Assembly (NCBI GenBank): GCA_018333395.1
Contig: JAGXSQ010000005.1
Span: 1-10,201 of the forward strand
Direction: 5' to 3'
From: Dethiobacter sp.
GTDB taxonomy: Bacteria > Bacillota_D > Dethiobacteria > Dethiobacterales > Dethiobacteraceae
DNA length: 10,201 bases
Part shown: positions 1 to 7,549 of the stretch, piece after piece
How the letters are laid out: each line of letters opens with the position of its first letter
Numbering within the stretch: the first letter of the stretch is position 1
The notes under the pieces: generated by a model
Told to the model about the DNA's origin: nothing
Seen by the model: the letters and a program-made list of their open reading frames with translations, nothing else
Database searches by the model: none
Translations under genes and position numbers: made by a program

Positions 1-866
1 ACAGAAAGAACTTTAAATCGATTGTCCAACACTGCGCCATTCGCCGGAATGGAGTTTGTATAAACAATCTCCTTAAGCGGCGATTCCTTTAATCTGTCCA
101 AAGCCGGGCCGGAAAAAACAGGATGCGTACAGCAGGCATAAACTTCATGGGCGCCTTGTTCATACAACGCTTCTACGCCTAAAACGATGGTTCCGGCGGT
201 ATCAATAATATCATCGACCAGGATCGCCACCTTACCCTTCACATCACCGATTATATTCATCACTTCGACCTGATTGGGAGCAGGCCGGTTTTTGTCGATA
301 ACCGCAATGGGCAATCTCAGACGATCAGCCAGCTCCCTGGCTCTGGTCACTCCTCCCAGATCAGGCGAAACTACTACTCCTTCAATTATTTTCTTCTTCA
401 TAAAATATTCGGCCAGAATGGGAACTGCGGTGAGATGGTCAAAGGGGATGTTAAAAAAACCCTGAATCTGGCCGGCGTGAAGGTCCATGGCTACCACCCG
501 GCTGGCCCCTGCCGCTGTAACCAGATCGGCGACCAGTTTTGCGGTAATCGGATCCCGGGCGCGTGTTTTCCGGTCTTGCCGGGCATAACCGTAATATGGG
601 ATTACGGCGTTCACAGAGTTGGCGGAAGCCCGCTTGATTGCGTCAATTAATATAAGCAGCTCCATCAGGTTTTCATTGACCGGAGCACACATCGGTTGAA
701 TCAGAAAAACATTAGCCCCCCGCACACTTTCTTTGATGCCAATGGATATTTCTCCGTCACTGAAACGCCCCAACTCAGCCTTGCCCAAGGGAATTCCGGT
801 GTACTCGGAGATCTCATCTCCCAACCGGCGATTGGCGCTGCCGCAAAATAATTTCAGCCTGTCCAC
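1..866 (-). CDS. prs: ribose-phosphate pyrophosphokinase (PRPP synthetase), C-terminus cut by window edge
   Basis: Transfers pyrophosphate from ATP to ribose 5-phosphate to make PRPP, the cytoplasmic precursor of purines, pyrimidines, NAD, histidine and tryptophan. The 288 visible codons carry the family's marks: FSDGEI (residues 35-40), the catalytic flexible loop YARQDRK (94-100), the metal-site histidine in [12 protein letters not shown] (His130), and the PRPP-binding loop [10 protein letters not shown] (217-226). Class I enzymes have about 315 residues, so roughly the last 25-30 lie beyond position 1. Two adjacent GTG codons (869-867 and 866-864) are possible starts. I chose the second because it lies 7 nt from the GGAGG at 878-874, while the first is only 4 nt away; the choice changes one residue. 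An ATG at 873-871 is out of frame. The gene follows glmU, as in Bacillus, with no terminator in the gap. Identity is secure. Confidence 0.96.
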   Translation of the reverse strand, partial: MDRLKLFCGSANRRLGDEISEYTGIPLGKAELGRFSDGEISIGIKESVRGANVFLIQPMCAPVNENLMELLILIDAIKRASANSVNAVIPYYGYARQDRKTRARDPITAKLVADLVTAAGASRVVAMDLHAGQIQGFFNIPFDHLTAVPILAEYFMKKKIIEGVVVSPDLGGVTRARELADRLRLPIAVIDKNRPAPNQVEVMNIIGDVKGKVAILVDDIIDTAGTIVLGVEALYEQGAHEVYACCTHPVFSGPALDRLKESPLKEIVYTNSIPANGAVLDNRFKVLS

Positions 867-920
867 CACGCATCCTCCTGCACTAGATAATAATTTCCTG
901 TACTGCCTGATCTCTTCTAC

Positions 921-1928
921 TTACCCGCATTCTTTTCCTGCTCTGACAAATGAAAAGGGACTTACTGTCGCTTCCGCCGACAAAACAGTATCTTCTACCA
1001 CAGAATGACGAACCGTGACGGCATCTCCGATTCGGACATTTCTTAAGTGGACTCCGGGCCCGATCAAACAAGATCTGCCGATTTCCGTACATCCTTCAAT
1101 TACAGATTGAGGCCAGATTACCGTATCTGAACCGATAGAAATCCCATAATCGATATATACACTGCACGGATCGAGCATAGTCACGCCCTGCCTCATCAAA
1201 CTATAATTAATCCGCTCCCGCAAAATCTTCGAAGCTTCGGCCAATTGCGCGCGGTCATTTATACCTATTCCAACCCGGTAATCCTGAATTCTATATGTTT
1301 TAACGCGGTGACGCTGTTTTGTGAACAAAGAGATAATATCGGTCAGATAATACTCGCCTTGCTTGTTATCGGCGGAGAGTTGAGGCAAATATTGCTTTAG
1401 CAGAGCTATGTTAAAGCAATAGGCGCCGGTGTTGATTTCCTGAACCCGTCTTTCGTCAGCGGACGCATCTTTATCCTCTACAATGCGGATCACTTGCCCG
1501 CCTTCACCCTGGATTACTCGCCCGTAACCGGCCGGATCAGAAAGCGTGGCAGTCATAATCGTCGCGGCACTTGAATCGTGGGTTTCCAACAAGTCCTTTA
1601 ACAGCGCTTCATCCAGCAGGGGAGTATCCCCGCATAGCACCAGCAACAGTCCGTCCTCCGGCAAAAAAGGCAAAGCCTGCATCAGGGCATCGCCGGTGCC
1701 CAGTTGTTTCTGCTGTAAAACATAGCGCCAGCGAGGGCCCATCATTTCCTCGATCTGTGTCGCGCCGTGCCCAACAACGACAATAACATTCTGTGTAATT
1801 GACCCTACGGCGTCTAGAATATAACTGAGCATCGGCCGGCCGCAAAGAGGATGCAACACTTTAGGCAATCGGGAATGCATTCTTTTCCCTTCTCCCGCTG
1901 CCAGCACCACTGCCCACCGCTGTCCCAT
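921..1928 (-). CDS. glmU: GlmU lacking the acetyltransferase catalytic part: UDP-GlcNAc pyrophosphorylase domain plus a short beta-helix
   Basis: The uridyltransferase half of GlmU makes UDP-GlcNAc from UTP and GlcNAc-1-phosphate for peptidoglycan. The 335-residue product has LAAGEGKRM (9-17) with Lys23, QLGTGDA (75-81), the metal-site CGDTPL (99-104), EINTG (165-169), YYLTDII (193-199) and GIND (222-225), so this domain looks intact. Hexapeptide-type beta-helix sequence begins near residue 255 and runs to the end. It stops in SPFSFVRAGKECG, which aligns with the start of the acetyltransferase region of full-length GlmU (about 455 residues). The catalytic His/Lys/Tyr/Asn segment of GlcN-1-phosphate acetyltransferase is therefore absent. 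The TAA is followed by only 54 nt before prs, so no frameshifted remainder fits. The ATG at 1928 is favoured by AAGGAGGT 7 nt upstream; the frame stays open 26 codons further up without a better start. QLGTGDA has Asp80 where most homologues have His. The C-terminal loss makes the usual bifunctional label wrong here. Confidence 0.9.
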   Translation of the reverse strand: MGQRWAVVLAAGEGKRMHSRLPKVLHPLCGRPMLSYILDAVGSITQNVIVVVGHGATQIEEMMGPRWRYVLQQKQLGTGDALMQALPFLPEDGLLLVLCGDTPLLDEALLKDLLETHDSSAATIMTATLSDPAGYGRVIQGEGGQVIRIVEDKDASADERRVQEINTGAYCFNIALLKQYLPQLSADNKQGEYYLTDIISLFTKQRHRVKTYRIQDYRVGIGINDRAQLAEASKILRERINYSLMRQGVTMLDPCSVYIDYGISIGSDTVIWPQSVIEGCTEIGRSCLIGPGVHLRNVRIGDAVTVRHSVVEDTVLSAEATVSPFSFVRAGKECG

Positions 1929-2060
1929 AGTATTTACCTCCTTACAAGGAATAATCAGCCAGTACATTTTTCTGCCGTATGCGGGGGAAATCCAAAACAA
2001 CGACACGGCATATGAGGCAGTCGGGAGTGATCATCAAACAAATGGCGGCGAAACTTATCT

Positions 2061-2831
2061 CTAGACCCGGGTGCCGGCTTCTTGCAGCGCCTTTCGCACG
2101 ACCGCCAAATCGCTCAGTTTATCCACATCAGTGCCGATGGCCAACAGATCGCAGGGTATCGCCCTGGCTTTAAGCTGCAACAATTGAGACAGCTTGTTTT
2201 CCAGATCGGCCACGGTAAGGCAACGGAACAGATACTTAAGAATGAAAACAGGGGGGAACATACGCAACAGTTTCAACGGCTTTTTCCGGTAGGCAATAAA
2301 CTTCTCCAACCGGTGACGGTATTTTAAAAACCAAACCGGACTCAGCAGCACCACATTGCCTCCGGTAAATACGCCGTCCTTTAATTGGACATAGGTCCGC
2401 TTTGTATCAGGAAAGCGGCTTTCGCAACTTTCGCGAGTCAGTATCGGATAATAAAAATCCGCATCCAGGGGTTCACAAAGCTTTAAGAATTCCTCAACCG
2501 CGGTGTTATCCAACAGGGGAATATCCGCTGTAACAACCAGGCAGAGCTGCCCCGGTTCTACCTCTTCCAGGCCGGCCGCGGCATTTTCCAGCATCGTCCC
2601 TACTTCCGGAACAACAACAAAAGAATAACCGGCCTGTTGCATCTTAAACAAATCATGGGTAGGGCCTACCACCACAACTCTGTTAACAGACGGAGCAGCG
2701 GAAAGTCCCTCCAGGATATAGGCCAGCATCGGTTTGCCGTTAAGCGGAATAAATGCTTTATTGGTAATGCCTTCCTGATCCGCAAGCGGTCCGGCTTTGC
2801 TTCCTCCCGCCATAACCAAGACATCGACCAT
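2061..2831 (-). CDS. MobA/IspD-like nucleotidyltransferase (NTP_transf_3 type), substrate unknown
   Basis: A 256-residue protein with the Rossmann-like nucleotidyltransferase fold of the MobA/IspD/GlmU group. Visible marks are the N-terminal strand and glycine loop VLVMAGG (4-10), NKAFIPLNGKPML (24-36) carrying the usual lysine, TADIPLLD (101-108) with probable metal ligand Asp103, TGGN (156-159), and a C-terminal GTDVDKLSDL (233-242). The glycine loop departs from the classical LAAGxGxRM: the arginine is missing and the loop is longer. A hydrophobic, proline-containing stretch at about 185-205 could be a lipid- or membrane-contacting patch. The start codon lies 3 nt after the ispE stop, with an AAGGAAG ribosome-binding site inside the end of ispE, so the two are probably translated together. 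Its position between ispE and glmU suggests cell-envelope precursor work, but this is inference. Molybdopterin guanylyltransferase is possible but not supported by the loop. Confidence 0.82.
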   Translation of the reverse strand: MVDVLVMAGGSKAGPLADQEGITNKAFIPLNGKPMLAYILEGLSAAPSVNRVVVVGPTHDLFKMQQAGYSFVVVPEVGTMLENAAAGLEEVEPGQLCLVVTADIPLLDNTAVEEFLKLCEPLDADFYYPILTRESCESRFPDTKRTYVQLKDGVFTGGNVVLLSPVWFLKYRHRLEKFIAYRKKPLKLLRMFPPVFILKYLFRCLTVADLENKLSQLLQLKARAIPCDLLAIGTDVDKLSDLAVVRKALQEAGTRV

Positions 2832-2834
2832 CGT

Positions 2835-3725
2835 TCAGTCTTCCTTTCTGCTGTTAAACGGTATGGTCCAGCATATAAAAGCACGCAGCTCTTCTTCCTT
2901 TAAAATCCGAAGGGCGGAAAGCGCCGCTTGATAACTGTCGGTAAGGGCAAATACGGCAGGACCGCTGCCTGACATGGCCGGGTTCAAATCCAGTTCCAAA
3001 AACCTGTCTTTCAACCTTGAGATTGGGGCACAGTCAGGAAGAACGGCTTCTTCCAATGTATTTACCAATCCTCTTTTAAACCATTCTTCGATTTTTGCGC
3101 TGTTCCCTTCTTTGATCGCCTCAACCAGATATGATATCGGCGGTTTACTGGCCCGGGCCGGATTCAGAGAGCCGTAAACCGCCGCTGTTGACAGCTGCAA
3201 CCCTTTGGGCATAGCCAAAACCACCCAATAAAAAGGAAGACTGGTAAGCGGCGCCAGCGCTTCCCCTCTGCCGGTGACCAAAACGGTGCCCCCTTGAAGG
3301 CAATAGGGGATATCTGAGCCAAGAGACGCCCCAATTTCTTTTAATCTGCAATCCGTTAAGCCTAAATTCCAAAAACAGTTCAATGCCTTCAGCGTTGCTG
3401 CCGCATCACTGCTCCCGCCCCCCAAACCGGCGGCCACAGGTATTTGCTTATAAAGAGTTATTTTAACACCCGGCAACCTCCGGCCGCTCTCCCCGGATAA
3501 CAGTTCGGCCGCTTGGCAAACAAGGTTGTTTGGGCCGCTCAAAGCAGCGTCAGTACAAAAAAACTCCCACCCTTCCTCAAATCTCGGAGTAAATACCAAG
3601 GTGTCCGACAAGGAAATCTGCTGCATTACCGAGGCCAAGTCATGATATCCATCAGCCCGGCGCCCCAGCACTGCTAAACCTAAATTGATTTTAGCAGGCG
3701 CTTGAACAATTAAACTTGTTTTCAT
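2835..3725 (-). CDS. ispE: 4-diphosphocytidyl-2-C-methyl-D-erythritol kinase
   Basis: A GHMP-family kinase that phosphorylates the 2-hydroxyl of CDP-methylerythritol in the MEP isoprenoid pathway, which feeds undecaprenyl phosphate and quinones. The 296-residue length is typical. It shows APAKINLGL (9-17) with the substrate lysine Lys12, GRRADGYHDL (21-30), the ATP-binding glycine-rich loop PVAAGLGGGSSDAA (96-109), GSDIPY (136-141) with catalytic Asp138, and the third GHMP motif MSGSGPAVFA (251-260). The ATG at 3725 gives the normal family N-terminus. There is no clear Shine-Dalgarno sequence at the expected distance; a GGAAGG lies further up at 3763-3758. Translation may therefore be weak or start unusually. 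It lies 61 nt after cphA with no terminator visible and 3 nt before the nucleotidyltransferase gene. In Bacillus ispE directly follows sspF; here cphB-cphA separates them. Confidence 0.95.
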   Translation of the reverse strand: MKTSLIVQAPAKINLGLAVLGRRADGYHDLASVMQQISLSDTLVFTPRFEEGWEFFCTDAALSGPNNLVCQAAELLSGESGRRLPGVKITLYKQIPVAAGLGGGSSDAAATLKALNCFWNLGLTDCRLKEIGASLGSDIPYCLQGGTVLVTGRGEALAPLTSLPFYWVVLAMPKGLQLSTAAVYGSLNPARASKPPISYLVEAIKEGNSAKIEEWFKRGLVNTLEEAVLPDCAPISRLKDRFLELDLNPAMSGSGPAVFALTDSYQAALSALRILKEEELRAFICWTIPFNSRKED

Positions 3726-3786
3726 CCATGTGCAATTCTTGATTTGCCGCAGAATATCCTTCCGGAGCTATGCATATTGCCTGCAG

Positions 3787-6480
3787 CTAATCCACTGTTA
3801 TTGTATTGGCTCTCGGTTCGCCAGTACATTGATTCACTCCATGGACAGCGGAGAGCTCCGGGCAATCATGTGCAGCGCTCCCGGCCAGGATACTCTGCAA
3901 CCGCGCTTCGATCGGTTCCCTTTTTTCATAAAAAACTACAAGCAGATCGTCTTCATGCAGCAACTCTAATCCATGGGATACTGCATCTGATTCATTTAGG
4001 ATAACACGGATTTCCTTCGATGCGGGAGAGTTTTCTCTGCACCCTTCCCACAGCAAACGGGCGGTTTCCCCAGGTCTGCGGCCTCGCAAATCGTGATCTT
4101 CTTTAATAATTACCAGATCAAGGCAGTGAGCACAAACCTGGCCACACCGTTTGATCAAATCATTATTACGGTCGCCCGGCACCCCGATTACACCTAACAG
4201 ACGGCGGCAGCCCAAACGGCGGGCATATTGCAGCGTAACCTCCATGGCCGCCGGATTATGTCCGTAGTCCAAAAGCAACCGCCCTTTTTGCAGCGTATAA
4301 AGATTCATGCGTCCGGGGTTTTGCTCTGCGGAAGAAGTGAATGTAGCGATCCCTTTGACAATCGCCGATCGCGGCGTTTTTAAGGCCAGGGCCGCTGCAG
4401 AAGCAGCCATAATATTTTGTAATTGATGCGGCGCCCGGCCGTGATCAGTTAGCGGGATGTTTTTTACCCGAACCAGTTTTTGCCAACGGCTGCCGCAAAA
4501 CCAACTTAAAAACCCTTCTCTCACGGTTAAACCACGGCCGCCTTTATTCAGGTGGCGAAGAAGAGCCGGGTTGTCTTCTCTTAACGCAAACAGGATAACC
4601 GCAGCATTAGCCCGAGGCAGCATTTTTAAGACATTGGGGTCATCAGCATTCAATATAACCGCACCCTTGGAATGAACCGTCTCCACCAAAAGGGATTTGA
4701 CAAAGACCAGGTCATTTGCCGTCTCCAATCCATCTTGCCCCAGATGATCTTCACTAATATTGGTAATAACAGCCACATCACTGTATTCAAAACCTAATCC
4801 TCCGCGGATAATTCCTCCGCGGGCTGTTTCCAACACCGCCGCGTCTACGTGTGCATCCAGCAAAACCATACGGGCACTAAAAGGGCCGGTGGTATCCCCT
4901 TTGCAGATGCAATGATCCCCTATATAAACACCTTCTGTTGTAGTCAAACCTACGGTTTTACCGGTTAACTTTAAAATATGCGCCAAAATGCGGGCAGTAG
5001 TCGTTTTACCGTTTGTTCCGGATATGGCTGCTATGGGAATACGCCCACAGGAGTCGTCGGTAAATAGCATATCCAGTATCGGTCCGGCTACGTTTTGCCC
5101 CTTTCCCCGAGCAGGATAAAGGTGCATACGTATGCCCGGCGCAGCATTTACTTCAATAACCGCTCCCGCTGCAAGGGTTATTGGAGCGCCAATGTCAGGA
5201 GTAACCAGGTCAATGCCCGCAATATCCAGACCGATTGCTGTTGCCGCTCTTTCAGCCAGCAAAGTATTTGCCGGGTTAACCTTGAAGGTAACATCCCAGG
5301 CTATTCCCCCGGTACTCAAATTGGCGTTCTCGCGCAGCAATACCACCTCGCCGCGGTCGGGACAATAATACTCGTTTATCCCCTGGCGCTCCAGAACCGC
5401 TCGGGTCTCTTGATTTAGCTCGATCCGGGTCAGCGGGCGGGCATGGCCTATACCCCGGCTCGGATCAGCGTTTACTCGCTTAATTAATTCGGCAACGGTA
5501 CTGCTCCCATCACCGAGGACCTGTGCCGGAAAGAGACGGGCTGCCGCAACCATCCGCCCGCCAACAACAAGCAGCCGGTAATGGCGGCCGTTGATATACT
5601 CTTCTACCATTATCCGGGGGCTATAACGCCGGGCCAAATGGTAAGCTTTGCTAACTGCTTCCGGATCAGCAAGATTCAGCGAAACACCTTTCCCCTGGTT
5701 TCCATCACAAGGTTTTACAACCACCGGCCCCTTGATCCTACTTGCTGCAGCCACAGCCTGAGACTCGCTCATCACCACCTCACCCCTGGGTGTGGGGATT
5801 CCCGCCCGCTTCAGACATTCTTTTGTTCGGCACTTATCTCCAGCCAGATCGGCGGCAAGACAACTAGTTCCGCTGGTCAGCGTAGCCTGCATTTTTCTTT
5901 GCGCAGATCCATACCCTAAAACAAGTAAGCTTTTGCCCTCCTCCAGAAATGTGACCGGAATTTTTCTGCGCTTTGCCTCTTTTACAATAGCCGCAGTGCT
6001 GGGACCCGGTTCAAAACGTTGCCGGATTTGATCTACATTATCCCGCATTTTATGCAAAGAATAACTTTTCCCATTTAAAAGCGCGTTGACCAGATTAACG
6101 GCAATCTGAGACAGATACAGCGCCGGGCGATACTCAGTGTATTCAAAAATTATTTCCGCCTGCCCCGGCTGGGGGCCAGAGAAAGTTTTGCCATATCCGG
6201 TGGCTATCCCACACCGATGCATTAACTCCAGGATAATATGCTCCAGCACATGCCCCAAATACGTGCCTTCTTCCAATCTTTCCAGAAAACCCCCACTATA
6301 GCCGCGGCTGCAATAATGTGAACGCAGCGAGGGAAGCGCTTTCAACAAGTTGTGATTGAAGCCTTTCAGTTCTTTTGAGTTTTTTTCAGCTGCTTCTTTT
6401 AAGTCAACGATCAGCTTAATAGTTGGGCGATAGCTGTATATGCTTGCTCCTTCAATTGCCCGTGCTTCTATTATTTTCAT
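3787..6480 (-). CDS. cphA: cyanophycin synthetase (CphA1 type)
   Basis: Polymerises aspartate into a backbone and attaches arginine to each side chain, using ATP, to form cytoplasmic cyanophycin granules. The 897 residues show the family's three parts. An N-terminal domain (1-160) contains GHVLEHIILEL (76-86). An ATP-grasp domain (about 215-455) contains KPCDGNQGKGV (256-266) and VIEVNAAPGIRMH (441-453). A Mur-ligase-like domain (about 480-860) contains P-loop SGTNGKTTT (487-495), ITNISEDHLG (572-581) and DYGHNPAA (738-745). The last 35 or so residues form a poorly conserved tail. The ATG at 6480 has AGGTGGG 8 nt upstream. cphB lies 31 nt upstream, so the two form one unit that can both make and degrade the polymer. 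All motifs needed for both ligase reactions appear present. The N domain has an HxxEH sequence (His77, Glu80, His81), relevant to self-priming. Length and motifs separate it from the shorter Mur ligases. Confidence 0.97.
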   Translation of the reverse strand: MKIIEARAIEGASIYSYRPTIKLIVDLKEAAEKNSKELKGFNHNLLKALPSLRSHYCSRGYSGGFLERLEEGTYLGHVLEHIILELMHRCGIATGYGKTFSGPQPGQAEIIFEYTEYRPALYLSQIAVNLVNALLNGKSYSLHKMRDNVDQIRQRFEPGPSTAAIVKEAKRRKIPVTFLEEGKSLLVLGYGSAQRKMQATLTSGTSCLAADLAGDKCRTKECLKRAGIPTPRGEVVMSESQAVAAASRIKGPVVVKPCDGNQGKGVSLNLADPEAVSKAYHLARRYSPRIMVEEYINGRHYRLLVVGGRMVAAARLFPAQVLGDGSSTVAELIKRVNADPSRGIGHARPLTRIELNQETRAVLERQGINEYYCPDRGEVVLLRENANLSTGGIAWDVTFKVNPANTLLAERAATAIGLDIAGIDLVTPDIGAPITLAAGAVIEVNAAPGIRMHLYPARGKGQNVAGPILDMLFTDDSCGRIPIAAISGTNGKTTTARILAHILKLTGKTVGLTTTEGVYIGDHCICKGDTTGPFSARMVLLDAHVDAAVLETARGGIIRGGLGFEYSDVAVITNISEDHLGQDGLETANDLVFVKSLLVETVHSKGAVILNADDPNVLKMLPRANAAVILFALREDNPALLRHLNKGGRGLTVREGFLSWFCGSRWQKLVRVKNIPLTDHGRAPHQLQNIMAASAAALALKTPRSAIVKGIATFTSSAEQNPGRMNLYTLQKGRLLLDYGHNPAAMEVTLQYARRLGCRRLLGVIGVPGDRNNDLIKRCGQVCAHCLDLVIIKEDHDLRGRRPGETARLLWEGCRENSPASKEIRVILNESDAVSHGLELLHEDDLLVVFYEKREPIEARLQSILAGSAAHDCPELSAVHGVNQCTGEPRANTITVD

Positions 6481-6511
6481 AGCAAACAGCCCACCTGCCG
6501 GTTTGAAGTTT

Positions 6512-7360
6512 TTAAACTTCGGGCGGCGCCTGCTTCCCGGTAAACCATGATCCCTGTTCTCCTTTACCAGATTTTATCAAACGTCTGCGCAGCAGATCAA
6601 AGCCTGCGCCGTGAGCTAAGATATGAACCTGAAGCGGAGATAAAGTCAGTGTTTCATAAGGGGCAGTTTCTGAAATGTTTGTTTCAAACAGCCCGCTTCC
6701 GTCAATTATAGAAATTCCGTATGAGCCTACTGTCTCCAGCCATCGGTTTTCACTGACAATAATTGCTGTATCTTCATCAATGCCGATCCCTAAAAAACCG
6801 GGATTTAAGGCTACTGCCGCAATTAAACGCCCAAAACGGCCACGTTGGGCAAAATGCTGATCGACCAGCACACCAGGCAAAAATCCCAAACCTGGAGACA
6901 TATGGATAAGCTCTCTTTGCGGAGGCTGCCCGGCTTCACCGCCAATAATCATTGTGGCGCTCATGGCGGAAGCCCCGGCGCTAGTTCCGGCCAGGATTGC
7001 TCCGCCCGTAAATCGTTCCCATAATGTTTCCATTAAGGCAGTGCCGCCCAAAATGCTGGTCAGACGCAGTTGATCGCCGCCAGTGATAAAAATTATTGAG
7101 GCTTCCCGCAGCGCGGTGGCAGATGAAGGATCCTGCGCGCTTTTTCTGGATAAAACCTGCAGTATGCGTACAGACTCTGCGCCTAATTCATAAAATATCT
7201 GCTCATAGTCCTGTCCTGTTTGAGCTGGTTTTGCAGAAGCGGTCGCGATAACAGCAACGCGCGCCTTGCTTTCCTCCGACAGCTCAAGCACCTTCTTTAG
7301 GATTGTACAGTGTTGATTTTGATCTTCCGCCCCGCCTATGATTACCAGTTTCCCGGCCAT
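6512..7360 (-). CDS. cphB: cyanophycinase (peptidase family S51)
   Basis: A serine exopeptidase that releases beta-Asp-Arg dipeptides from cyanophycin, allowing the stored nitrogen to be reused. The 282-residue protein has the S51 fold marks KLVIIGGAED (4-13), FITGGDQ (91-97), the nucleophile elbow AGTSAGA (124-130) with Ser127, DQHF (167-170) with probable catalytic His169, and GIDEDTA (193-199) with Glu196 as the likely third catalytic residue. There is no signal peptide, so it is an intracellular enzyme, unlike the secreted CphE type. The start at 7360 has a modest GAAGGG about 9 nt upstream. It is the first gene of the cphB-cphA pair and follows the sspF terminator, so it probably has its own promoter in the 144 nt before it. 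The usual next enzyme, isoaspartyl dipeptidase, is not in the window. Confidence 0.96.
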   Translation of the reverse strand: MAGKLVIIGGAEDQNQHCTILKKVLELSEESKARVAVIATASAKPAQTGQDYEQIFYELGAESVRILQVLSRKSAQDPSSATALREASIIFITGGDQLRLTSILGGTALMETLWERFTGGAILAGTSAGASAMSATMIIGGEAGQPPQRELIHMSPGLGFLPGVLVDQHFAQRGRFGRLIAAVALNPGFLGIGIDEDTAIIVSENRWLETVGSYGISIIDGSGLFETNISETAPYETLTLSPLQVHILAHGAGFDLLRRRLIKSGKGEQGSWFTGKQAPPEV

Positions 7361-7449
7361 AACTGCCTGCCCTTCGAAGATGCTTTGCTCCTATATGCTA
7401 TCCGTAACAGTCTCACTTATACATACGTATATTTCAAACGAGCAGACGC

Positions 7450-7478
7450 GAATTAGGCCGTTCTTTCTTAATTGTAAA
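7450..7478 (-). promoter_or_regulatory. weak candidate promoter for cphB-cphA
   Basis: Reading the minus strand, TTTACA (7478-7473) is followed after 17 nt by TAATTC (7455-7450). The -35 box matches SigA at five of six positions, but the -10 box is poor. It lies between the sspF terminator and cphB and would give a leader of roughly 80 nt. A promoter is expected here because the terminator isolates cphB from upstream genes. A sporulation sigma factor could instead be responsible; I could not recognise one. Confidence 0.25.
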
Positions 7479-7504
7479 CGTAATGCCTTTGACCTTAGCG
7501 CGCT

Positions 7505-7541
7505 TAAAAATCAGGGGCTGTCCCCGGCGGGGACAGCCCCT
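7505..7541 (-). terminator. intrinsic terminator of sspF
   Basis: A perfect 13-bp inverted repeat (arms 7513-7525 and 7529-7541) with a 3-nt loop, very G+C-rich, is followed on the minus strand by GATTTTT. It starts 8 nt after the sspF stop codon, the ideal place for a Rho-independent terminator. The plus-strand side has no T run, so it acts in one direction. It should separate sspF from cphB. Confidence 0.88.
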
Positions 7542-7549
7542 CCACCTGT

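Noticed and set aside
870..920. Possible remnant or frameshifted tail of GlmU after its stop codon
   Set aside because: Only about 17 codons fit in any frame, none carries acetyltransferase motifs, and the segment holds the prs ribosome-binding site.
274..1008. Plus-strand open frames opposite prs and glmU
   Set aside because: They run antisense to strongly conserved coding sequence, lack family motifs and ribosome-binding sites, and are shadow frames.
1929..2060. Degenerate spoVG in the gap upstream of glmU
   Set aside because: Translations on the minus strand show no SpoVG-like sequence and the gap is too short for the gene.
6505..6520. 7-bp inverted repeat (GAAGTTT/AAACTTC) spanning the cphB stop, considered as a terminator between cphB and cphA
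   Set aside because: The stem is A+T-rich with a 2-nt loop and no T run follows on the minus strand; cphA begins 31 nt later with a good ribosome-binding site.
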